Source: Myxococcales bacterium (GTDB lineage: Bacteria > Myxococcota_A > Polyangia > Polyangiales > Houyiibacteriaceae). From it: DNA of 40,722 bases. Numbering within the stretch: position 1 is the first letter of the stretch; each line of letters starts with the position of its first letter. The stretch lies in NCBI GenBank assembly GCA_012744445.1, contig JAAYBZ010000049.1, positions 1 through 40,722 on the forward strand, given 5' to 3'. A program made the translations under genes and the position numbers. The notes beneath the pieces were generated by a model. That model was given only the letters and a program-made list of their open reading frames with translations, did not search any database and was not told the origin of the DNA. Of the stretch, positions 26,106 to 32,114 are shown piece after piece.

Positions 26106-26428
26106 CGTCCCATCTCTTCCAGGCGGCGCCGCGCGAGGTCCCGCGCCTTCTGCCCGAACTCACACGCAACCCGCGCGTACTCGATGGCGCTCTGGTAGCT
26201 GGCGTGGCCCGCCTCCTCGCGCGCCTTCTCGAGGTGCTCCACGGCGAAGTGGTACTCGAAGGGAGCGTGCTCCGGCGCCTGCGCGTGACGCGCCGCCTCG
26301 ACGGCCTTGGCCGCCTTGTGCACGTTCGTCGCATAGATCGTCGGGCCGCAGCCCGACGTGAGGACGACGCTCGCGAGCACCGCCGTCTTGGCGAGGCTCG
26401 GGACATGGAGGCGAAAGCGCGACTTCAA
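26102..26428 (-). CDS. Small DUF4398-like lipoprotein
   Basis: With the TTG start at 26428 this is 108 residues: a lipoprotein signal peptide ending VVLTSGC (lipidated Cys27), then an alpha-helical DUF4398-like stretch (HFAVEHLEKAREEAGHASYQSAIEYARVACEFGQKARDLA). I prefer this start because GGAG lies nine bases upstream and it gives a compact signal sequence; a GTG at 26455 in frame would add nine residues but has no ribosome-binding site. The stop overlaps the start of the OmpA-family lipoprotein (26102-26105). Its domain resembles the N-terminal part of that neighbour, so they may form a complex in the periplasm. No enzymatic role is suggested. Confidence 0.82.
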
Positions 26429-26510
26429 GGGGATGAGCTCCAAGCCGACCCGCACGTGGCCGGCTCTTCGGTCGACGCTAACAAGGCCGCGCCTTTTTGG
26501 TCAATAGCTG

Positions 26511-27065
26511 TCACCCTGCGCGGCGGCTGCCGAGCTCGAGCCGCAGCACGAGGAAGACGAGGCCCAAGAAGAAGACGCCCGCCATGAAGAGGATGCCGGG
26601 ATAGAGGGCCGTCTCCGCGAACGACGAGAGGCCGTAGCCGCGGTGGAACTGGCGGTAGGTTCCCACGACCTCGAGCTCGCGGCGGAAGTAGACGATGGGC
26701 GCGGCGGCGAGCACCGTGACGAGCACGGCGAGCGCGATGGCGAGATCGGTCTTCTTGCCCCGCACGAGCATCGCCCCCGCGAAGAAGCCGAGCGCGCCGA
26801 TCGCCCCCTCGGCGGCGAAGAGCAAGAGCGCGATGGCCGAGGGGATCGCGGCGACGTCCACGCGATAGAGGAGGAACCAGTCGCCGTGGAAGAGGTAGAA
26901 GTACGCCGAGATCGGGATGAGCACCAAGCCGGCGAAGAGCGCCCAGGCCCAGAAGGGCCGCGTGAGCATCGCCGGATGGGGCGATTCGAGGAGCTCGGCG
27001 CGCGACGCGACCGCCGCGCCGATGCCGGATGCGAACCCTAACAAGACGAGCGTCGGGAGGGGCAA
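26511..27065 (-). CDS. Five-TM membrane protein of unknown function
   Basis: I do not recognise this 184-residue protein. It is strongly hydrophobic, with about five membrane segments: LPTLVLLGFASGIGAAVA near the start, PFWAWALFAGLVLIPISAYFYL, AIALLLFAAEGAIGALGFFAGAML, LAIALAVLVTVLAAAPIVYF, and a C-terminal FMAGVFFLGLVFLVLRLEL. A soluble loop before the last segment contains Tyr/Arg-rich TYRQFHRGYG. TTG start at 27065 with AGGA six bases upstream. It precedes the two lipoprotein genes on the same strand, 82 bases before the nearest start, and diverges from the DsbD-like gene. An envelope role is suggested only by context. Confidence 0.72.
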   Translation of the reverse strand: MPLPTLVLLGFASGIGAAVASRAELLESPHPAMLTRPFWAWALFAGLVLIPISAYFYLFHGDWFLLYRVDVAAIPSAIALLLFAAEGAIGALGFFAGAMLVRGKKTDLAIALAVLVTVLAAAPIVYFRRELEVVGTYRQFHRGYGLSSFAETALYPGILFMAGVFFLGLVFLVLRLELGSRRAG

Positions 27066-27192
27066 GGTGCGTCCTTTCCTTTCCGCGGCGACCTGAGGGG
27101 CGCCTTCGTCCCGAGAGCGTAGCCCAAGTCACGTGGACGGCGGGAGCCCCGCGATCTTGCGTCGGTGGAATCTGGCCCGAAAAGGGCGAACA

Positions 27193-28530
27193 ATGGCCCT
27201 CGTGCGACGTCTCCGCTCGATCTCCCCTCTCTCGCTCCTCGCCGCGCTCGGCGTGCTCGCCCAGGCCGCCGTCGCGCGCGCCGATTGGCTGAGCGAGCTC
27301 GCGCGGCCCGTGGAGGCGGCGCTCGGGCGCGGCGATCTCTGGGTCGTCGCCGGAGGGAGCGCCCTCGCCGGCCTCGCCACCTCGCTCACGCCCTGCGTCT
27401 ACCCGATGATCGCCATCACCGTGAGCGTCTTCGGCGCGCGCCGCGCGGCCTCGCGCGCCGAGGCCGCCAAGCTCTCGGCCGCCTTCGTGATGGGCGTGGT
27501 CGCGCTCTTCACGCCGCTCGGCCTCCTGGCGGGCACGACGGAGCTCGCGTTCGGATCCCTCAACGCGAGCCCGTACGTGATGATCCCGCTCGCGCTCTTC
27601 TTCGTCGCGCTCGCGCTGAGCATGTTCGGGCTCTTCGATCTCGACCTGCCCGGCTCGTTCAAGACCAAGCTCGCCCAGCTCGGCGGGAGCGGCGTCCGCG
27701 GCGCCTTCCTCATCGGGCTCACCACGGGCGTCGTCGCCGCGCCGTGCACCGGCCCCGTCGTCGCCGCGCTCCTCGCGTACATCGCGGCCACGGGCGATCT
27801 CGCCATCGGCGCGCTCTCGATGTTCTCGTACGCCGTGGGGCTCTCGCTCCCCTTCTTCCTCGTGGGCACGTTCATGATGAGCCTGCCCAAGAGCGGGCGC
27901 TGGATGGGCGTGGTCAAGAACGTCTTCGGCGTGGTGATGCTCGTCCTCGCCTTCTACTTCGCGCTCCCGCACCTCCCCGAGCTCTTCCCGCGCGTGCGCG
28001 GCGACGCGTGGCTCGCGGCTTCGCTCGGCGCCCTCCTCGTCGGCGTGATCCTCGGCGTGCACCTCCTCCGCGCAGGCGAGGGCGCGCGCTTCTCCCGGAC
28101 GCGCAAGTCGCTCTCCATCGCGCTCTCATCGCTCGGTGGCCTCGCCTTCGTCGCCTATCTCTCCGCGCTCCCGCCGGGCGCGCACTTCGAGTGGCGCGAG
28201 GACTTCCTCGAAGCGCGCGCCGAGGCCGTCGCCATGAAGCGCCCCTACCTCATCGACTTCGGGGCCGATTGGTGTGGCGCGTGCAAGGAGCTCGAGCGCG
28301 ACACCTTCGCCGATCCCGGCGTCGTCGCCGAGTCGCGGCGCTTCACCACGATCCGCGTCGACCTCAGCCCGCGTGTCGAGACGCCCGAGAAGTGGGCGCT
28401 CCTCCGCGAGTACGGCCAGTCGGGCCTCCCCTTCGTCGTCGTGCACGACGGCGAGGGCAACGAAGCCTTCCGCCTCACGAGCGTGATCGGCCCCGACGAA
28501 TTCCTCGCGCGTCTCCGCGAGATCCGCTGA
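27193..28530 (+). CDS. DsbD-like thiol:disulfide interchange protein
   Basis: This 445-residue protein would pass electrons from cytoplasmic thioredoxin across the inner membrane to periplasmic thiols. After a signal-anchor segment comes the CcdA/DsbD membrane domain with the paired redox cysteines in SLTPCVYPMIAITVSVFG and GVVAAPCTGPVVAALLAY. The C-terminal 130 residues are a thioredoxin-fold domain with active site WCGAC (GADWCGACKELERDTF) and the cis-proline strand SGLPFVVV. The N-terminal DsbD alpha domain that docks DsbC in E. coli is absent, so the downstream partner must differ. I take ATG 27193, preceded by AAGGG; GTG 27133 would add 20 basic residues. Its stop touches the stop of the opposing CPBP gene with no base between. 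Confidence 0.87.
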   Translation: MALVRRLRSISPLSLLAALGVLAQAAVARADWLSELARPVEAALGRGDLWVVAGGSALAGLATSLTPCVYPMIAITVSVFGARRAASRAEAAKLSAAFVMGVVALFTPLGLLAGTTELAFGSLNASPYVMIPLALFFVALALSMFGLFDLDLPGSFKTKLAQLGGSGVRGAFLIGLTTGVVAAPCTGPVVAALLAYIAATGDLAIGALSMFSYAVGLSLPFFLVGTFMMSLPKSGRWMGVVKNVFGVVMLVLAFYFALPHLPELFPRVRGDAWLAASLGALLVGVILGVHLLRAGEGARFSRTRKSLSIALSSLGGLAFVAYLSALPPGAHFEWREDFLEARAEAVAMKRPYLIDFGADWCGACKELERDTFADPGVVAESRRFTTIRVDLSPRVETPEKWALLREYGQSGLPFVVVHDGEGNEAFRLTSVIGPDEFLARLREIR

Positions 28531-29769
28531 TCAATCGAAGGCGGAGAGCGAGAGCAGCGCGTTGTAGCCGAGGTGCGCGAAGGCCGGCGCGACGGTCGTG
28601 CCCGTGAGCGCGCGAAGGATCGAGAAGACGAGCCCGGCCACGGCGATCGACGCGAACGCGCCCCAGTTGCCGTGGGTCTGCGCGAGGTGGAGGAGCGCGA
28701 ACGTCGCGGCGCTCCCGAGCACGGCGGCGACTTTCCCGAACGCGCCGAGCGCCTTGAAGACGAAGCCGCGGAAGAAGATCTCCTCGGCGACGGGCGTGAG
28801 CAGGCCGAGCGTCGCGAAGGAGAGCGCGCCGCTCGACCAGGCGACGAAGGTGGTGATCGGCGCCTCGCCCGTCGAGGGGATCGTGGCGAGGAGGAGCCGT
28901 GCCGCGACGTACGCCGCGCCGCCGGCCGCGACGGCGAAGACGAGCGCAGGCCCGACGTTCCGCTCGGGCGCGTGGAGGGCGAGCGCCGACCGCGGCGACG
29001 TGGAGAGCGCTCTGCCCGCCGCGAACGCGATGCCGATCTGGAGCAGCGCCACGAGGGCCCCGCGACCCATCACCGCGAGCGGTCCCACGCTCGGCAGCTC
29101 GAAGGCGGCGAGGACCAGAGCGAGCCCGAACGCGACCGCCATGAGCGCCCGGTGCGGACGGAGCGGGCGCTCGGTCGAGCTCGGGCAGGGCGTCACGAGC
29201 CACGAGACGAGGAGCGCGGAAGCCCCGAGGAGGATGAGCACACCGCCGAGCGCGTCGACGAGCCCGAGAGGACGCTGCGCGAAGATGCGGGCCGAGACGC
29301 GCACGTCGTGGAGCGCCTCCGGGATCGGCGCGTCTTGGTGCACGAGATCGACCACGAAGCGATCGCTCACCGGCACCCTGCCCCCGCCGAGCGGGAGACA
29401 CGCCCTCCCTGCACTGCGCCGCGCGAGCGCGAGGTGCGCGTCGTCGAGCGGGATGCGGAGGCCGAGCGTCTGCGTCTCGGGCGCCCACACGAGCACGAGG
29501 AAGGCGTCCCTCCACGCCGGATCGCGCATCTCGTCGTCGGCGCAGAGCTCGAACGTCGAGAGCTCGCCCTCCACGAGCGAGGCGTGGGTGAGGCGCGAGC
29601 TGATCTCCGTCGCCCCCTCGCGCTCGCCCACCTCGCCGAGCCGCACGGACGCCGAGACGTGCCGGAGCTCCGCGTCCGCGTGCTCCTTCACCCGATGGGC
29701 CGAGAGCGAGAACCCCGCGACGATGCCGAGGAAGGCAAAGGACTGGAGTCGGCGGCGGCGGAGGGACAT
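28531..29769 (-). CDS. CPBP-family intramembrane protease with N-terminal soluble domain
   Basis: A 412-residue protein. The first membrane segment lies at about residues 8-25. A soluble, probably periplasmic, domain of about 150 residues with two cysteines then precedes seven or eight membrane segments. The C-terminal half carries the CPBP motifs EEIFFRGFVFK (paired glutamates and arginine), TFALLHLAQ and APAFAHLGYNALLSL, placing the catalytic glutamate and histidines in the membrane. Substrates are unknown; CPBP proteins in bacteria include sorting proteases and bacteriocin-resistance proteins. I place the start at ATG 29769; an in-frame ATG at 29808 adds 13 residues and neither has a good ribosome-binding site. 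Convergent and directly abutting the DsbD-like gene. Confidence 0.83.
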   Translation of the reverse strand: MSLRRRRLQSFAFLGIVAGFSLSAHRVKEHADAELRHVSASVRLGEVGEREGATEISSRLTHASLVEGELSTFELCADDEMRDPAWRDAFLVLVWAPETQTLGLRIPLDDAHLALARRSAGRACLPLGGGRVPVSDRFVVDLVHQDAPIPEALHDVRVSARIFAQRPLGLVDALGGVLILLGASALLVSWLVTPCPSSTERPLRPHRALMAVAFGLALVLAAFELPSVGPLAVMGRGALVALLQIGIAFAAGRALSTSPRSALALHAPERNVGPALVFAVAAGGAAYVAARLLLATIPSTGEAPITTFVAWSSGALSFATLGLLTPVAEEIFFRGFVFKALGAFGKVAAVLGSAATFALLHLAQTHGNWGAFASIAVAGLVFSILRALTGTTVAPAFAHLGYNALLSLSAFD

Positions 29770-29846
29770 CGGAGCGCGAAGCCGGGAGCCCCCGCGGGCT
29801 TCATGCACGAGCTTCGTCTCCGTGTTATAGGCGGGCTCGTCGTCAC

Positions 29847-29867
29847 CGGGCGAGCAAATCTCGCCCG
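29847..29867 (+). repeat. Hairpin just upstream of tRNA-Arg
   Basis: Perfect eight-base arms CGGGCGAG (29847-29854) and CTCGCCCG (29860-29867) around CAAAT, ending eleven bases before the tRNA 5' end. TTATAG at 29825-29830 could be the tRNA -10 element, which would put the hairpin in the tRNA 5' leader where it could affect RNase P processing. Confidence 0.5.
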
Positions 29868-29878
29868 ACCGGCACCCC

Positions 29879-29952
29879 GCCCTCGTAGCTCAGCCGGATA
29901 GAGCAGCGGCTTCCTAAGCCGAAGGTCGCACGTTCGAATCGTGCCGGGGGCG
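29879..29952 (+). tRNA. tRNA-Arg (CCT anticodon)
   Basis: Acceptor GCCCTCG pairs with CGGGGGC, with a T-G wobble. The D arm contains GCTC...GAGC, the anticodon loop is TTCCTAA (anticodon CCT, reading AGG), and the T arm is GCACG-TTCGAAT-CGTGC. It is 74 nucleotides with discriminator G. CCA is not encoded. It converges on surE. AGG-reading tRNA-Arg genes are known integration sites in many bacteria, but no integrase is nearby. Confidence 0.95.
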
Positions 29953-29996
29953 CAAAGGATTTCCAGGACTTAGCCGTCATCGCGCTCCCGCCCGCT

Positions 29997-30015
29997 GGTG
30001 CGATACGGGTGCGAT
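29997..30015. repeat. Short direct repeat downstream of tRNA-Arg
   Basis: GGTGCGAT occurs at 29997-30004 and again at 30008-30015, an 11-base period, about 45 bases past the tRNA-Arg 3' end. Such spacing can be recombinase arm or attachment-site sequence, or simply chance. The rest of the 88-base gap before the surE stop shows nothing recognisable. Confidence 0.3.
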
Positions 30016-30040
30016 TCGCGGCGCATCGCGCAGGCCGTCT

Positions 30041-30823
30041 TCAGCGGCGCTTCTTGCGCTCGGCTTCGTAGTTCTCGAGCCAGGCACGCGTGAGCTCGAG
30101 GTGCTCGAAGTGCGTGGCCTCGAGGTGGAGGGGCGTGAGGGAGACGTAGCCCTGGTCGACGGCCTCCGTGTCGGAGCCGAGGACCTCCTCGTGGCGCACG
30201 CCGCCGGGGCCGCCGATCCAGAAGTACTCGCGGCCGCGCGGATCCTTGCGGACGTCGACGCCCTCGGCGTAGACGCGCCGGCCGAGGCGCGTGACGCGGA
30301 CGCCCTTGGGCTTGCCGGGCGGGAAGTTGATCGAGATGAGCGGTGTGTCGGGGTGGTCGATCTTGGTCTCGAGGAAGGTCTTCACCATGCGCGCCGCGAG
30401 CGTCGCCGCGCGGTCCATGTCGCCGCCCTCGAGCTGCGAGAAGGCCAGGGCCGGGATGCCGCGAAGCGCCGCCTCGCGCGCCGCCGCGACGGTCCCCGAG
30501 TAGAAGACATCGCTCCCGAGGTTCGCGCCGTGGTTGATGCCGCTGACGACGAGATCAGGACGGTTGGGGAGGAGCCCCTCGCGGAAGAGCGCCACGTATA
30601 CGCAGTCGGCCGGCGTCCCCTCGATGGAGTGGAGGCCGCCGCCGTGGTCGACGTAGCGGAGCGGCTCGTGGAGCGTGATCGAGTGGCTCTTGCCGCTCTG
30701 CTCGAAGCGCGGCGCCACCGTCACCACGTCGGCGAACTCGAGGAGCGCCTCGCGGAGCGAGAGCAGGCCCCGCGCCTCGATGCCGTCGTCGTTGGATACG
30801 AGGATGAGAGGCCGAGCCGTCAC
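30041..30823 (-). CDS. surE: 5'/3'-nucleotidase SurE
   Basis: SurE is a metal-dependent nucleoside monophosphate phosphatase linked to stationary-phase survival. The 260-residue protein has the family blocks: LILVSNDDGIEARGL, with the two metal-binding aspartates; VAPRFEQSGKSHSIT, with the metal-binding serine in the QSG loop; GTPADCVYVAL; and VVSGINHGANLGSDVFYSGTVAAAREA, with the metal-binding asparagine. I use the GTG at 30823 (MTARPLILVSNDDG), which places the catalytic strand at the N-terminus as in other SurE proteins; the frame is open 21 codons further but with no supporting features. It lies between tRNA-Arg (convergent) and the tRNA-Pro unit (same strand, upstream). Confidence 0.94.
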   Translation of the reverse strand: MTARPLILVSNDDGIEARGLLSLREALLEFADVVTVAPRFEQSGKSHSITLHEPLRYVDHGGGLHSIEGTPADCVYVALFREGLLPNRPDLVVSGINHGANLGSDVFYSGTVAAAREAALRGIPALAFSQLEGGDMDRAATLAARMVKTFLETKIDHPDTPLISINFPPGKPKGVRVTRLGRRVYAEGVDVRKDPRGREYFWIGGPGGVRHEEVLGSDTEAVDQGYVSLTPLHLEATHFEHLELTRAWLENYEAERKKRR

Positions 30824-30925
30824 GAGGTCACCCGCCTTTGCGATCGCGTCATGCCGTTGCGTAACAGCGCCCCCGTGGCCCGACAACCCTGGAGGCTCAA
30901 ACCCTCCCCGACGTGGGGACGGCAG

Positions 30926-30967
30926 AATAAAAAACGAGAGCCTGTGAAGCGAACTTCACAGGCTCTC
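30926..30967 (-). terminator. Strong rho-independent terminator of tRNA-Pro
   Basis: A perfect 14-base stem (30936-30949 with 30954-30967) closes a four-base loop. On the minus strand it is followed, after one G, by TTTTTT-A-TT. It begins five bases after the tRNA-Pro discriminator position, so it defines the 3' end of the precursor. Confidence 0.93.
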
Positions 30968-30971
30968 ACGG

Positions 30972-31045
30972 TCGGGGCGACTGGATTCGAACCAGCGACC
31001 CCCACACCCCCAGTATGGTGCGCTACCAGACTGCGCTACGCCCCG
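30972..31045 (-). tRNA. tRNA-Pro (GGG anticodon)
   Basis: Acceptor CGGGGCG pairs with CGCCCCG. The D arm has GCGC...GCGC, the anticodon loop is CTGGGGG (anticodon GGG), and the T arm is GCTGG-TTCGAAT-CCAGT, with one G-T closure. It is 74 nucleotides with discriminator A; CCA is not encoded (CCG follows). The first base C pairing with G72 is the usual bacterial tRNA-Pro identity feature. A matching promoter and terminator make it a single-gene unit. Confidence 0.95.
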
Positions 31046-31080
31046 GCCAAAGCTCGAGCGAGTGGGGTGAGGGAGCGCGG

Positions 31081-31108
31081 ATTGTACGCGAGGTTCTCCG
31101 TCGTGCAA
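31081..31108 (-). promoter_or_regulatory. Sigma-70 promoter of tRNA-Pro
   Basis: On the minus strand TTGCAC (31108-31103), 16 bases, then TACAAT (31086-31081). Initiation near 31074 would give a leader of about 28 bases before the tRNA 5' end. The bases just after the -10 are GC-rich, as expected of a stringently controlled discriminator. Confidence 0.75.
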
Positions 31109-31169
31109 GCGCGGGCGGGCTTTTCTAGGCCTCATTCGTGCGTGACGCGTGCACGAAGAATGCGCGAGC

Positions 31170-31679
31170 TCAGCGCCGGCCCGGCGTGCGCGCCGTGTGC
31201 ACGATCTTCTCGACGACGACGCGCGCTTGCGGCTCGGGCGTCTTCGCGCGCTTCTCGGCGTCGAGCTCGTCGAGGAGGCCGAGGAGCTTGTCGCGCACGG
31301 CGATGAGCTCCACGCGGAGGGCCACCTCGCGCGCCGAGGCGTACTCGGGCTCGCGGCCCTCCTTGCGCGCCTGCGCGCGGAGCTCGCGGATGCGCTGCTT
31401 GGCGCCGGCGACGGTGTACCCCTCGTCGTGGAGCAGCCGCTTGATCTCCATCACGAGATCGAGGTCGCGCCGGCTGTAGTGCCGGTGCGAGCCGCGCGTC
31501 TTCTTGGGGTTGAGCTGCGTGAACTCGCTCTCCCAGTAGCGCAGCACGTGCGGCTTCACGCCCGCGATCTCGGCGACCTCGCCGATCTTGAAGAATTGCT
31601 TCTCGGGGATTACGTCGGCGCGACGCACCACGGAGATCGGCGATCGCGCCGCGACGCCCCGCTCGTCATCCCGCGACAA
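31170..31679 (-). CDS. MerR-family transcriptional regulator, last gene of the translation operon
   Basis: A 169-residue DNA-binding protein. The winged helix spans about residues 28-95: KQFFKIGEVAEIAGVKPHVLRYWESEFTQLNPKKTRGSHRHYSRRDLDLVMEIKRLL is cut here only by my description, the core being the IGEVAEIAGVKPHVLRYWE helix-turn-helix. The rest is a coiled coil rich in Arg/Glu/Leu. No effector-binding cysteines are visible, so it is not a classical metal sensor. TTG start at 31679 with GAGG five bases upstream, 18 bases after the ihfA stop. A MerR gene behind ihfA is common in delta-type bacteria, although its targets are generally unknown. The 124 bases to tRNA-Pro hold that tRNA's promoter. 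Confidence 0.88.
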   Translation of the reverse strand: MSRDDERGVAARSPISVVRRADVIPEKQFFKIGEVAEIAGVKPHVLRYWESEFTQLNPKKTRGSHRHYSRRDLDLVMEIKRLLHDEGYTVAGAKQRIRELRAQARKEGREPEYASAREVALRVELIAVRDKLLGLLDELDAEKRAKTPEPQARVVVEKIVHTARTPGRR

Positions 31680-31697
31680 GGCGGCCTCGCTCCCCGA

Positions 31698-32024
31698 TCA
31701 CTCGCCGCTGGCGGCGCGAGGAGGCCGTTGAGAGGCGCTCTCCCGGTGGGGGTTCAGGGCTTCCTTGAGGACCTGGCTCGGCTTGAAGGTGAGCACGCGC
31801 CGCGCCGCGATGACGATCTCCTCGCCCGTCTGCGGATTGCGACCCACGCGCGCCGCCTTCTCACGGACGACGAAGTTCCCGAAACCGGAGAGCTTGATCT
31901 TCTCTCCCTGCGCGAGGACTTCCTTCATCGCGTCGAAGACGGCTTCGACCACCTCCGCCGCCTCCTTCTTCGAGAAGCCGCCAACCTTTTCGTAGACGGA
32001 ATCAATGATTTCGGCTTTGGTCAT
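31698..32024 (-). CDS. ihfA: Integration host factor subunit alpha
   Basis: IHF bends DNA sharply at specific sites in transcription, recombination and replication. The 108-residue protein matches IHF-alpha: MTKAEIIDSVYEKVGGFSKKEAAEVVEAVFD, GEKIKLSGFGNFVVREKAARVGRNPQTGEEI with the beta-arm proline in RNPQTG, and RRVLTFKPSQVLKEALN. About 17 C-terminal residues beyond the usual end are polar and probably disordered. It follows pheT by 90 bases, the conserved pheS-pheT-ihfA order found in E. coli as well. merR starts 18 bases after its stop. Confidence 0.95.
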   Translation of the reverse strand: MTKAEIIDSVYEKVGGFSKKEAAEVVEAVFDAMKEVLAQGEKIKLSGFGNFVVREKAARVGRNPQTGEEIVIAARRVLTFKPSQVLKEALNPHRESASQRPPRAASGE

Positions 32025-32114
32025 CCGCGCTTTTCCAACGGCCTGGATGGAACCACGGTTCCACTAGAATTTCAACGTGTTACCGGAAGCGACTCCGCCC
32101 CACCTCGTAGGAGC

